64,000 bases of DNA from assembly GCF_963259705.1 (NCBI RefSeq), contig NC_081840.1, forward strand, positions 6,629,062 through 6,693,061, in the 5' to 3' direction. Positions 20,822-32,800 of the stretch are shown one piece after another. A program made the position numbers and the translations under genes. Within the stretch, counting starts at the first letter, position 1; each line of letters begins with the position of its first letter. The DNA comes from Myotis daubentonii. Its lineage: Eukaryota; Chordata; Mammalia; Chiroptera; Vespertilionidae. Below the pieces are notes generated by a model, which ran no database searches, was not told the DNA's origin, and saw only the letters and a list, made by a program, of their open reading frames with translations.

Positions 20822-21248
20822 CCATGGCCGACATCGCGACCAGCTGCACTGATCAGCCACCCCCTACCCTAGAACCTACCGAGCAGTAGGGATCAGGACC
20901 CTGACCGTGACCCTAGCTCCCTTCGTCACCATGATCAATGATTTGGGCGCCAGAATTGTTGCTGGACTGAAGGGGTCTATTTGCCTGCACGCATCAAAGC
21001 CCCATAAGACACGAACAGGAGTTTGCAGCGCGGAAAGTGAGGGTTTATTAGTTAAGGAAGTGGCCCGGGCCCCGAGACGCTGGGGAGCTAATACTCAAAG
21101 ACCTGGCTCCCTGATGGGTCACCTGGGGGAAGTCATTCATCATGGTGACAGGGGGAGCTAGAGTCACGGTCAGGGTCCTGATCCCTACTGATTGGTCGGC
21201 ATTAGGGCTGGGGTGCTGATCGGTGCAGCTGGGCTGATGTCAGCCACG
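20822..21248. repeat. Large inverted repeat around an LTR-like core
   Basis: The arms, about 120 bp each (20822-20943 and about 21131-21248), are reverse complements with scattered mismatches; the best part is CAGTAGGGATCAGGACCCTG. The ~187-bp spacer, read on the minus strand, contains AATAAACCCTCACTTTCCGC, which resembles an LTR poly(A) region. One reading is two opposed fragments of the same LTR. I cannot name the family. Confidence 0.65.
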
Positions 21249-21302
21249 GAGTCATTCTGTCTGTGGCATTTGGTTATAGCAGCCTGTGCCGACTAAGACA
21301 CT
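21243..21302 (+). mobile_element. MaLR LTR 3' end fragment
   Basis: GGTTATAGCAGCCTGTGCCG followed by ACTAAGACA is the recognisable 3' end of ERVL-MaLR LTRs. Only the last ~60 bp are visible. Confidence 0.55.
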
Positions 21303-21303
21303 A

Positions 21304-23110
21304 ACTATCAATAATCACTTTAAACGTCAATGGTGTAAATACTCCAATTAAAAGACAGAGCTTGTCAGAGTGGATAAAAAGCAAGACCCACTATACATTG
21401 TCTACAGGTAACCCCCCTTCAATAAAAAGGCTCAGAGAGTCTAAACATTAAAGGGATGGAGCGTTCAATGATACTAACACATCAAAGGGAAGCTGAAGGA
21501 GCTGCGTTAATTTCAGACAAAACAGACTTCAGAGCCAGGGAAATAAATGATCGGAGATTTTTAAAAGGACGTTAAATACTGATAAAAGGGTCAATTCTCC
21601 AAGGAGACACAACAATCCTTGATGTGTATGCACTTGAAAACAAAGCGTTAAAACATGTGGGGCAACATCTGCTAGAACTACCAGGAGGAACGGATTTCTC
21701 TGCCGTGGTCGTTGGGACTGGAACACCATTTCCATCAGAAAGGGACGGAGCCAACAGGCGGGTCAGGGAGGACACAGGTGCACGGAGCAGACCATCCATC
21801 AGCTGGTGCAAATTGACATCCACGGAATACTTCCTCCGACAACCGCAGACTGCCCATGCTTCCTGGGCCCTGCTCACCACAGCAGATCAAATTCTAAGTC
21901 ATAAAGCATACCTCCACAGGTTTAAAAGAATGGACATAATAACGTCTGCTCTCAGCCCACAATAGGATTAAACTAGAAATCAATAACAGGGAGACTCTGC
22001 AAAATCCCCCAATACCTGGAGATTAAACAACACACTCTGACCAACCCACGGATCAGAGGGAAAAGTCTCAAGAGATATTAACACACATCTTTGACTAATA
22101 GAAAGTGAAAATATAACTTATCAAAACTTGTGGGATGCAGCAAAAGTAGTGATAAGAAGGAACGTCTTAACATTGAATCTATGTATTCGGAAAGAACATC
22201 TAAAATCAATAATCTCCGTTTCCACCTGAGGAAACTAGAGAAAGAAAAGTAAATTAAACTCAAAGGAAGCCGTAGCAAATAAATGGCACAAACTGGGATA
22301 GAAATCAGCCAAATTGAAAACAGGAAATCAGTAGAGAAAAATCAAGAAACCAAAAAGCTGCTTCTTTGAAAAGATCAATAATATTGATTAATCTCTAGCG
22401 AGGCTGATTAAGAAGAAGAAAGAACACACCAATTACTGACATCGGAGATGAAAGGGAGGCCATGACTACTGATTTCAGGGACATTTAAAGGATATTATGA
22501 AAAACTCTATTCCCACAGGTATGATAACTTAGATGAAATGAACCAATTTCTGGAGTATGCAACCAGTTTGGAGAGCAGTTTGATCATCTCTTAATAGTTG
22601 AGCAAACACTTATCCTACGGCCTAAACAGAAACTTCATGTATAGATATTACCCAAGAGAAATGAAAGAATATGTCCACAAAATAACCGATTTCCAATATT
22701 TAAAGCACTTGCATTCGTAATAGCCTCACGTAGGAAACAGCCCAAATGTCCATGAGCAGGCGAGTGGATAAACAAAGTCTAGCACACCCATGAGGTGGAC
22801 TGCCCTTAGCAATAAAACGAAGAACTCTGACACACACAGTGACTCGGATACACAGCAGAAATATTGTGCCGCGTGGACGTGTGCTCAGCCAGACCTGAGA
22901 GAGGACTTCACACAGGACTCCATCTGTTCCCAGGACGCGGTTCAGCGGCTGCCTGTGGCCAGACGATGAGGGCTATTGCCTACAAGGGCACACGGGAGGT
23001 CTCTGGGGGGAAATGTTCTATGGCCGCTGTGGCAATGGTTACCCCCACTCTCATTTGTCACACCTCACCGCACAGCACCCCAGTGAATTAGTTAGTGAAC
23101 CTTTAGACAT
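21304..23110 (+). mobile_element. Old L1 fragments (ORF2 endonuclease region to 3' end)
   Basis: Text such as GGAGACACAACAATCCTTGA and CAGACTTCAGAGCCAGGG is ORF2 5' region. 22550-23110 resembles the 3' part. It contains deletions and has no intact ORF. Confidence 0.65.
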
Positions 23111-25120
23111 GCACTGCATAGGTGGTCGGCTCTTGGAAGGGAGCACGTGTCTGCGATGTGAGTGAATGAACTCTGTTCCTTGCTGTTTACTAACAGTTAG
23201 CTTGCCATTTTCCCTTCACGGAATGACTGCAATAAAGGCAAATTAGTATAGAAATGAACCATAAAAGCTTCAATTGGTCATAAAAATGTAATCAACATAT
23301 GATAAATGCCTGTCTGAAAAAACAAACAAGCAAACAAACAAACAAAAAACACACCGAGAAGCTGGACTGATGTCCCTGGCCGGCTCACTGCTATAAAGCC
23401 ACTCTCACCGGTGAATGGGTTTGTTCCTCCAAGTCCCCGCCTGCCTCTCTCACCAGCCCAGGGCTAGGGGGTGGCCTGCAGATATGTCAGTGAAAGCTGG
23501 CTCCTAAGATGGCCAGGCGTCGAAGTCTGAAAGACGTCACGGTATTTTTAAGGACAAGGATGAACTAGCAGCGCCCATGATAGGGCCATTGCCGATTTCA
23601 CCTGTGCGGGTTCTGGGCAGGTAGAGAAACCAAAGAAGCAAGTGAGAGCACCTCCTCGCTAGCGTTCCTTCATCTGAGAATGGCTTTCTTTGATCCCCAT
23701 TCCTACTGGACGTTTCCAGGGGACGTGGACTTCTACATGGACAGTCTCTGCTCTTTGAAATAGTCCCCTTCCCGGCCTCCTGCTTCCTGCCAGGGACATC
23801 TGCGGTCCTGGGGTCACCGTTTCTGTGGGGGCAAGAGAGCAGCAACCGCCACCAGGAGGGAGGCTGTCCCTCGCCCCCTCTGGCCGCAGTCCCCAGACCA
23901 GAGCTGGGGGGCTTCCCGTGGGACCATTTCCGTCACACGCCGTGTGTGTTTCCAGGTTGTCAGTGGCCTTGAGTCCAAACTAGGAGATGCTGGAAGACCC
24001 AGGAAAAAGGTGGGGTGAAGGCGCTCACCGACTGGGGGGCCTTCCCCATTTACTTTTGGGGTCCAGAGAGAGAGGCTCTCCACATTTTTGGGGTCCAGGT
24101 GTTAGTAGCGTGGCTCATGGGAGACACGGTGGGGCGTGTTTGCTCCGTGTTGGTCTCCGTCATGTTTTCCTGTCTCTCTTCTCCAGCATATTTCAAGTTC
24201 ACGAGGACAGAGCGCGAGTCTAGCTTATTAATCTCAGGCTCCCCTGACGTAGCTTAGGGTCCTCACACGGTCCCCCCTCCTCTAAAATTCACTGACTAAA
24301 TCAACGCAGCGCAGACGGAGTCGGGTGATGTTTGTAAAGCAACTGGCGCCGTGTCTGCCATGAAGGCGTTCGGCGTCAATAAGGGATGGCGCCGGTTATC
24401 ACCCGCCGACACCCGAGCCCTCCATGTCGCTCTTTTGTTTTCCAACTAATTAACACAGAACCATCCCAAACAGAGCCAGATGCGCCCACACGCCACCGCC
24501 CTATTTAAGCAAATGAGGCGCCTCTCCAAAACGGTTATCTGCAAGCCCCAAGGAAACCCGAGTTCCTTGTACCGCGTGCTGCGCGGAAAACTGTGAGGCC
24601 TGTTCTGCACACACTGGCACTCAGGCGTGCACACAGACACAAACAGAACCGCCTTGGGATTCTTTGAAAGGCCTTCCTCCATTTCAACCCTGTTGCCACA
24701 GAGGTTACCTGCAGGGGGAGTGCTCCGTACCTAACCCTGTGCCCAGATGGGCGGCCCCTCTGGCTGTAGAAGTGACCTTGCAGAGCTCCAGGAGGCCTCC
24801 CCGGGCATGACCACATTCCCGCCATGGCCACGCACACGGATGCTGGCACACGGATGCTCACAGCGCCAGGCTGTCTGTGGCCTGCTCGACTACTCAGTGG
24901 TCATGCCCATATCTCCGGTCCAGTGTTCTTCCGTTCAGCAGACTAGTGAGTACCTCTCACTCGCAACAGGAAACGGGAACCTGTTGCAAGACCATCGGGA
25001 GCCGTGGCTCGCTGGCTCCCAGCCCCTGCACTTTAGGAAGAACACGGGAGGTCGGGTGGAGGAACGGCCGTGTCATTTTCTCACTTCACTGTTATTTTAG
25101 GGAATCAGTTCCCTAAAGTT
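23111..25120. other. Single-copy-looking DNA, no gene recognised
   Basis: Contains a short AAAC repeat (23325-23350). I see no exon, splice-bounded open frame or RNA gene. Confidence 0.45.
24240..24560. promoter_or_regulatory. Candidate conserved noncoding element block
   Basis: A mixed-composition, non-repetitive stretch with many undecayed CpGs (for example GGCGTTCGGCGTCAATAAGG) and a TAAT-containing segment CCAACTAATTAACACAG. Retained CpGs outside a classical island hint at constraint or low methylation. This is composition-based only. Confidence 0.3.
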
Positions 25121-25333
25121 GGCCACCTCTTCCTTCCTAGGATAATTGTGGTCTTCTGATCCATTGCTGTATTTTCTTCATTAAGGTTTTAGTTGGGATT
25201 TTTCCTACCATGTTCGTAAGTGGGATGACCTAAATATCTTTTTTGTGCTAGTCTTGTCTGGACATAGTATCAGTTATGTTAGCTTCATTGAAGGAGTTGA
25301 AAGCCATCTTTTTCTCTCCTGCGGAATAGCTTA
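25120..25333 (-). mobile_element. Antisense L1 ORF2 fragment, left of the Helitron
   Basis: The text complements L1 ORF2 reverse transcriptase sequence and resumes at 25869 after the Helitron. Confidence 0.6.
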
Positions 25334-25868
25334 TCTCTATAGAAAAGGCTAATATGCTAAGTGACTGACCATCCGACTGGTCACTATGACATGCACTGAC
25401 CACCAGGGGGCAGACACTCAACGCAGGAGCTGCCGAGCTGTAGTGACTTGGCAGTGGCGGTTCTCGGGTGACACACCCCAAAACCAGAGAGGAGGGAGCC
25501 CGATTCCTTGTGGGGCTGCATGATTCCACCTTCGGCTGTTGGTTATATTGTTGCCGAATCTGGTTTACTGCACACTTGCCTTTGCGTTCCACACCCTGTA
25601 TGACAGCAACTTTGCAGAGTGCCCTCTCACACTCCGGGACCCCGCGGGGGATGTCAGAGAGCCGGTTTCTGCCTGATCCCCTGCAGGCCAGACAGAGGGA
25701 CCCCACCTGCCAGAGGAACCCTGCTCACTCTGCAGATGCTGCCAGGGAGGGACTACAGGAGGTTGGCTTCAGGGAGTGTCTGGCCCCGTCTCATCCAGTC
25801 CCGCCCTGCTGGCCACCTTCTAATTAATTTCCTTTCAATGTGCACCAATCCATGCACCAGGTCACTAG
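25334..25868 (+). mobile_element. HeliBat-type non-autonomous Helitron (535 bp)
   Basis: Starts TCTCTATAGAAAAGGCTAAT and ends GCACCAGGTCACTAG, inserted between host A (25333) and T (25869). TC start, CTAG end and lack of a target duplication are Helitron hallmarks. The interior includes TGACCACCAGGGGGCAGACA, wording common to bat Helitrons. It has no RepHel coding sequence, so it was mobilised in trans. The L1 on both sides reads continuously. Confidence 0.85.
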
Positions 25869-26160
25869 TATAATATAGGTATCACCTAATTCTTAAATTT
25901 TGAAAGCACGCCTGTGAAGGCTGGGGCCTGTTTTCGGGGTGGTTTTCGTGTGTAGTCCTCAGATCACCCCTTCCATTCTGTCTATGGGTTATTGTTCTCT
26001 GTAGATTTCTCCTCTTGAGGGGAAGGGGGGCTGGGTCCGCTATGGTTCAGCCATTCTCAATTCCTTCTAAATAGTTTTTAATTTTGTTTTCAATTTTCTT
26101 TTTAACCCAAGTTATTTTGAAAATTGCATTTTAATTTGCAAGTGAATGGATTCCTTTTTA
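25869..26160 (-). mobile_element. Antisense L1 fragment, right of the Helitron
   Basis: Continues the antisense L1 of 25120-25333. It fades into unassigned T-rich sequence toward 26160. Confidence 0.5.
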
Positions 26161-26439
26161 ATGTGGCAGGAGTGTTATTCATCGACGCCGGCTGCGAGTC
26201 CCCACCTCCCTTGCTTTAGGGACCGCGTTCTGTTCTGGTGGCCATATGCCCAGCTCTGAGGCGTGGATCACGGTGTCTCTAAAGCTGTCCTCTTCCCACT
26301 GCTGGTTAGTCACTTTCCCAGGCTGTTCTGTGACCAGGGCAACCGGGTGACCCCAGCTGCCCCCCTCACCCCGCCTCGATAGTGAAAATGAAGTTCCGGG
26401 ACTTACAGCGCAGCGTAGGCGGTGAGCACAGATGATGGG

Positions 26440-26680
26440 CTCACCAGGGTCCAGCTCCTGCCTCCACCAACTAGTAGCTACATAACTTTGGACAAGTTAC
26501 TGCCTCTCTCTGCCTCAGTTTCCCTATCTTAAATGGGGAATAATAGCGCCTACCTATGGACTGATATGAGCCCTAGGGAGTGAAAGTATATACGGGGCTG
26601 AGAACAATGGTTGGTACAAAGTCAGTCAGACACAGTCTCATTACCATGATTGTAATTGCTATTAATGCTGTTATTATTAC
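26440..26680 (+). mobile_element. MIR SINE relic
   Basis: Contains the MIR core in order: ACTTTGGACAAGTTACTGCC, CTCTGCCTCAGTTTCCCTAT, AAATGGGGAATAATAGCGCC. The order and spacing are characteristic. Confidence 0.85.
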
Positions 26681-26884
26681 AATCGTCGTCATGGGACCAG
26701 GAGGACTAACAGCCGACAGAAGGACCATACAGAGCAGGACAAAGGAAGGGCCCGGGACCTCGCTGAGGCCGTGGCGCGGAGCAGTTGAGCAGAGCGGGAA
26801 CGCCCAGCGTGACTTTCAGAGGACAGCAGCTGCGCTTCCGCGCCCTCTGCTAGCTCCCCCTGGCTGCCCCTCTCTGGTCGGCCT

Positions 26885-27000
26885 GACTAGTTTTCATTCA
26901 AAACCTGGTGGCAAGCACCACCCAGGCTCCGGGGATACAGCTCTGAACAGCAGCAGAGAAGGCCCTGGCCCAGGAGCTGATGGTCTTTTCCTGCTGATTG
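26885..27000 (+). mobile_element. L2-like relic
   Basis: Wording such as GGGGATACAGCTCTGAACAG followed by GGCCCTGGCCCAGGAGCTGA resembles the L2 3' region. It is short and diverged. Confidence 0.45.
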
Positions 27001-27189
27001 AACTGAAGTCCGTGGAAGTAGCCTTTCAGTCCTGCTGGGGGCGGGGGTGAGGGGGAGGGCTCTACTGAGATTTTGTGGCTAACACAGTCTTTGTGAATAC
27101 CCCATGCACGTTGGCAAACAACATGTACAAGGGCTAAAGTTTAGGTCTAGGCTCATTTTTTGCACATCGAAGACCAATTAAAACCATTC

Positions 27190-27265
27190 GTTAAACAGAC
27201 TTCCTTTTCCCCATTGAATTGCCTTCCCATCTTTGTCAAAAACCAAACGGCCATATTTCTAGAGG
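27190..27265 (-). mobile_element. Antisense L1 fragment
   Basis: CATCTTTGTCAAAAACC preceded by TTGAATTGCC complements L1 ORF2/3' text. It is short. Confidence 0.45.
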
Positions 27266-27690
27266 AACGTGAGAGGAGGAGGGGGGAGGCAAAGGAAAGG
27301 CAGACATGACAGAAGTGCCAAACACGAAAATACCAAACGGTGGCAAAGACACGGCACTGCCTGAGCTCCCGGCCCTGCAGGGGCGGTGTCCATGGTAGAG
27401 CCGCCCTCTCAGGATGAACTCAGCCTTGCAACAAAACTCCCCCTGCCCAAGTATGCGCTCCAGTGGCCACACTCACATTCGACAAAGAGCACAAGCCAGA
27501 CTGGCCCCAAATGAGGAAGAACAGCGCCCCAAACCGGACCGACTTCACTGCTCACTCTCGGTAGGACAGACGGACAGACAGACTGCGGCGTCCGGCTGGC
27601 AACAGAACGAGAATGAACTGACTGACAGGACACACACAAATGCGGCCAAACCTCCAACACAAGTGTGGGAACGAATGAAGCAAGACACGG

Positions 27691-27873
27691 CCCTGGCCAC
27701 GTAGCTCAGTTGGTTAGAACGTCGTTCCGATACCCTAAGCTTTCGGGTTCGATGCCCAGTCAGGACACATCCAAGAGGCAACCAGTGAATGCATAAACAA
27801 GTGGGACAACAAATCGATGTTTCTCTCTCTCTCTCCTTCCCTCCCTCCCATCAATAAAGAAAAGTTTGTAAGA
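27691..27873 (+). mobile_element. VES-related SINE, divergent subtype
   Basis: Head GTAGCTCAGTTGGTTAGAAC with the strong B box GGGTTCGATGCC near 27745, then a CTCTCTCT body and ATCAATAAAGAAAAG tail. The target duplication GAAGCAAG flanks it. The subtype resembles those at 9946 and 13376. Confidence 0.85.
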
Positions 27874-27884
27874 AGGAAGCAAGG

Positions 27885-28120
27885 CCCAAGGAAGGCACAG
27901 ATTATATCCTCTCGCTCATACAAAGTTAAAGAAGAGGCGGAACTCCTGTAGGATCAGCACTCAGGCTGGCCCTGAACTTGGCGGGACCAGGGGCAGGGAG
28001 CCCTGAGGTTCCGGATAGTCAGTCTCCTGATCCGGGTGCTGGTTACACAGGTGCCCAGTGTGACATGCTTACACACACGTGCACTGTTCCGTGGGCAAAC
28101 CACACTTTAAAGACAAGTTT
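27885..28120 (+). mobile_element. L1 3' end fragment
   Basis: CTGATCCGGGTGCTGGTTAC and the text around it resemble a mammalian L1 3' UTR. It is diverged and without a clear tail. Confidence 0.5.
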
Positions 28121-29612
28121 AGAAAAGTGAGAGAAAGGCCATGCTCCTGGGGAAGGAAATAACTTGAGTCTTTGCCTGAGGCTAACGTCACCCCATTTCC
28201 GCAGGCCGGGGTGCACGCTGCCCGCCTGCCCCGTGGCCACACACCTTCTAGCCGTGCCCAGGAGCCGACCCTCCCAGGCCTCCCCGGTGTCTGGCTCCAG
28301 GCTGTGCGAGGACGCTGAACCTGACCGGACCTGTCCCTCGTGAGCTTAAAAACTTGCTAAAAGAAGAGGACCCGCTCCCCCTCCCTCCCACCCCCCGCCA
28401 TCAACCAGTGAGTGAAAAGGAGGCCTGACAAGCTCAGGGACCGGAAGGAACCCCCCGGGGTGTGTGAACACACCTCCACACAGGGCGGGCCACGGAGGTA
28501 GTCACATCCCAGGCCCCTAACTTAGTAAGAGGCTCCCCTTCACCTTGGGCGAGCCTGCCTGTTGTTCTTGTGCTTCTAGGATGACATACTTTTAAAATGT
28601 CAGAACAGTCCCTTCTCCAGACCTGCAGAGGTAACACCCGGTTCCCCGGGCAGGGCCACCCCAACATTCCTCATGGCTCGCTCTCTCTCTCCCCCACCTG
28701 CCTCTGTAAACTGTGGACCTTCAACGTGAATTATCCTGCACCCACGAGGGGAAAGGAAGGGTGTGTCCCCCCCATGTTCCTCTCTACCTGCCTCCCTAAT
28801 CTACCCCCAATAGATTCCATGTACCTTCCCTCACCCCTCCCCTTCGAGGTTAACGTACAAAATGAACTGCAATCCCTCATATTCCTTAGTCCTTCGAGAT
28901 TTTTGCTTCTGGGTTCGGCCCTCAGGCTTGGCTCAAATGTAACCAACCCTTCCATCTTCCCTCCGGTTTGGACTTTCTTTCCAGGACAGACATGAGCTGT
29001 GATGGCATCAGCCATCAGCCATCAGCCATCGGCCATCAGCCAGGACAGCCTCCCTCATCTGCAGAACTGGATGCCGACCCGCCTCTGGGGCCGAGCTCCG
29101 AGAGCGCCTGGTTGGGCATCGCGGGCGGCTGCCCACGGGCTGCGGGCGGCACCTGCTCGTTGCAAGGCTGCGCTTCAGGCGGCTCTCCGGCTGGGAGATG
29201 GCATCGCACCCCCCCAGGTGTAAATGGCTCGTCACGCTCCCTGCCTGTGTCGGTGGCCTTCAGAAAGCCATTAAGAGGCTGTGTGTGAAGAGCAGCAATT
29301 TGAGGGGCTCTATTGTCCGTCCCTCCAGCCCTTTTCCGGAGCCCGCACTCGTGTGTGACGGGTCCCTAATGGAGCCGCATGTTTAAAAGAAGTCCTGAGA
29401 AAGCACGGCCGTGTTCAAGTGCATGTGTTGGGAATGTATTGACTTGGCTTATTCTTACCTTGTACTTTGCACCAGAAAAGATTTTAGGGGCACACGGTGA
29501 CGAGGCCCAGGCCGACGTGATGGGTACACACCTCACGGTTAGTAGGATAGGCCTGAGTAATCGGAAAATACAAATAATCCCCAAACTCTGGCTTGATTCC
29601 AAAGCTAGCATC
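28121..29612. other. Single-copy-looking DNA with a short heptamer repeat
   Basis: No repeat family or exon recognised. 29004-29042 is a tandem CATCAGC heptamer run of about five units. 29060-29400 is CpG-rich and even in texture, like a candidate conserved noncoding block (low confidence). Confidence 0.4.
29004..29042. repeat. CATCAGC heptamer tandem repeat
   Basis: About five 7-bp units, one with a single substitution (CATCGGC). Confidence 0.9.
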
Positions 29613-29824
29613 TTAAAAAAAAAAAATGTTCTTATTGATTTGAAAGAGAGAGGGAGAAGGAGAGAGAGAAAAAAATATCAGTGAGAGACATCCATCGGCT
29701 GCCTCCTGCACGCCCCCTACTGGGGATCGAGCCCACAACCCCGGCATGTGCCCTGACTGGGAATCAAACCGTGACCTCCTGGCTCATAGGTCGATGCTCA
29801 ACCACTGAGCCATGCCGGCCGGGC
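29613..29824 (-). mobile_element. VES-type SINE
   Basis: An antisense SINE: poly-T complement of the tail appears as A-rich then TTCTTATTGATTTGAAAGAG, with ACTGGGGATCGAGCCC and head GAGCCATGCCGGCCGGGC. An imperfect target duplication (GCTAGCATCTTA-like) flanks it. Confidence 0.88.
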
Positions 29825-32800
29825 CCAGCCTGGCACCTTAGACCAGGTGCCCCTCTTCCCAACAGTGTGTTGTTTTCAACCTGTAACGCTCGGCCTTTAA
29901 GCGTGTGCCTGTGAGGATGGTGGTGGTGGGATGATGGGTGACAGGTGATAATAAAACATAAAAGCACATGTTATAGACTAGACTGTTGTAAAAGGAAGGG
30001 GGAGCAGGGTGGTGGGGGGAGAGCAGGAGCAGGGGTGGATGGGAACGAGGGGAAACAGACCAACCCTGCTAGAGAGCCACAGTGGCCCGCGCGCGGCTTT
30101 CCGATAGAACCAAACTAAACCTCGGGAGGACTTCCACCGGTCTCCTCAAAACAAATTTTTCCGGAGAACTGCCTAGGGGTCAGAGGTCAGTCGCATTAGC
30201 CATTCGCCTCCAGAACGCCGAGTCACAGGCTGGCTCTTGCCACCTGCAGCATCCGACCTATAAAGTTGGCACCTGGTGACGCCTGCCTTTGCCACATTAA
30301 ACACAGCCTCACCCGTGATGAGCAAGCTGGCAGGCCCCGCTCCAGTGCCATCCGGGGATGCTCGCTGCCCAGGACCGTGGGCGGCGCCTGGGGAAACACT
30401 TCAGGACAGAGGGTGGGCAGCTGCTTGCCCAGCGGCCTGCTCTCCACGGCCCCCGGCCCCCTCCACACCAGCCCCTGGCTCCTGCATGGCCGCTGCATCG
30501 CATCCGGAACGAGTCACACTTAAGCCCCTTGGCGACCCAGAGAGTAGGGGGCCAAGTGTGTGCAGAACTCATGTTGGGAAAGAGTGGCCGGGACTCTGCA
30601 CGCTGCCAGGGGCGGGTGGGGGCACTGTGAGATGCCCCCGGGTCGAATGGGCATTTGTCCACAGCCACAGGAGCCCCTTGCAGGCCACAGCACAGCCACG
30701 CTCCCTGAGTGGGTCCCAGCACTGCAGCTCTTTTGGGTCCCAGCACACGGGTAGCCACTGCCCCCGGGAGCCTCAACCCTGCCAGCTCAGCCGGCACTGC
30801 CGGGGCGGACCTCCCACAGCCCCACGCGCTGCACTTGAACTCGCTCTCAGCGAGGGAAGCTCAGAAGGATGCGGCCAGAGTGGCAGGTAAAGACAAAGAA
30901 CAGCTGCTCCAAGGTGCCATCCCGTGTCAGGGACACAGAAGCAGAGGGTGGCTCCTCCGTGAGCAACCCCAGTCTCCGCCTCTGGGTCACGGCCCTGCTG
31001 GGAGAGGCACACTGCCTCCCGGCCGCACAGTCCCAGCTCATCCTGCCCTCGCGCTGGGTAAACCGAGGCACAGGGAGTGGAAGGGCCTTGTCGCCTAGTA
31101 CGTGGGGAGGGGAGACAGAACCAGGTGCAGGTCCACCGGAGACCTCCCTTCCCTTTGACCTTTGCAGAAAAGAAAAACAGAACCTGTGAGACAAGGAGCA
31201 GTTTGCAAAGGTCTGGTGGCAAAGGACGGGGTCCCGGTCACCCTCCCAACTCGGGGTGACTTGCCATTGAGCCTTCCAGGCACCATGACCTTGGGCAGCA
31301 AGGGAGCCCGGAAAATCGGGGCCAGCCTCCCCCTGGCTGCAACCCGGGGGGAATGGAGGCTTCTTGGTGCTTCCATCCCAGGCTCGGTCCTCATTAAGAT
31401 CCGGGATAGAGACATGCCAGGGACTGCACCGCAGCACATGCCCGGTCAGCTTCGGGCACAGGCGCCCCCCGACGCCCGGCTCCGGGCAAGAACAGAGGCA
31501 ATGGGCCCGCACAGAGCACGTCCTGTGCAATGCATTCCAGGGCCCCACTCGGACGGCTGACCTGTGACCCATGGAACAAAATGAGGGTTTTCTAACGTGG
31601 CCAGGAGGCCGGGGGGCGGCGGCTGCTCACCCTCCCAGCTCCCAGGGGAGAGGAGCAGGACTCGGGGCCCCAGGAAGGAACGGCCATGGCTCGGCTCACG
31701 GTGTGGGTGTCCTTGTGGAAGGGGGCGGATAAGACTCACGCATTTTGCTCCAGATATGCAGATGCACATCACAAAACAGCAAAAACTCCAACAGCCACAG
31801 GACACGCTAGCTACCTTTCGCCAGAATATGTAGGAGGGTCTGTGTGGGGAGGGGGCGGGGAGGCACTGAGGTCTTGGTGGACAGCATGCCTCATGGGACC
31901 CAATTCCTCAGCACGGGGCCGGCTGTCCAGGCCTCGGGGAGAGTTCCGCTGAGGGCAGCGAAAGACTGCTTACCCGATCTCCCGTCCCCACCTCTCAGGG
32001 AACCTGCTGGACACATCACGTCTCGGCCTATTCAAGCCTCAGGGACCCCCACCAGCAGGGATCAAGGCTGGGGTCCCCCTGAGGAGCTGCAGGAAGAGCC
32101 CGCAGCCAGCGTGAGCCCTCCCTTCCCTTTTCAAATCCACACCCGTCCCCAGATCTGCTTTTGGCAAACACGGGCCGAACTCCCGCTGCTTTCCCCCGAA
32201 GTCACCGAGGAGAGAGCGCGATAATGAGCTGGCGTGTTCTTCTGAGATGTTTACTGTGTTCCTTAAAGCGGGGACATGCTGGTTCCGAGACTAATTTGGG
32301 GTTGCTAGATCTCTCCTGCTCGCTTTGGAGATCTCGGAGGTAAACACGCGGACTGGGGTATAATTAAGCCGTGTCAGGGAGTCACGTCCGCAGTCGGGGG
32401 GCTGCTCCCTCGGCAGGGGCCACTGCAGGCCCGCGGCAGGAGTGCCTCTCAGTTCTCCCAACAGACAGGAGAGAGATGCGCGGGAGCCGTGAGAGAACAC
32501 ATCACACACAGTCCGAGACGCGGGGATACAGACTGGGTGGCCCTGACTCCGGTTCAAGGACAACGAAGACAAATAGAGCGGACCCAGGCGCTCTCGGAGG
32601 GCCTCCCAAACACAAACTGGTCCTCGTAACGGGCTTAGTGATGTTTGAAAGACGGCCGAGCCTCAACCTGGCATATTTCACAGTCTTGTGTTTTAAAAAA
32701 TTAAAACTCAGGGCCTCCAGTCGTGTGTCAGTTGTGTAAGAACTATAATAAGTGCGTCCACATGAGCCCTAAATTCCCGCTTTCGCAATGAAGACCTGGG

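Noticed and set aside
30847..31572. 241-codon minus-strand open frame
   Set aside because: GC-rich DNA with overlapping open frames on both strands. No domain, no conserved start and no repeat-free support for coding.
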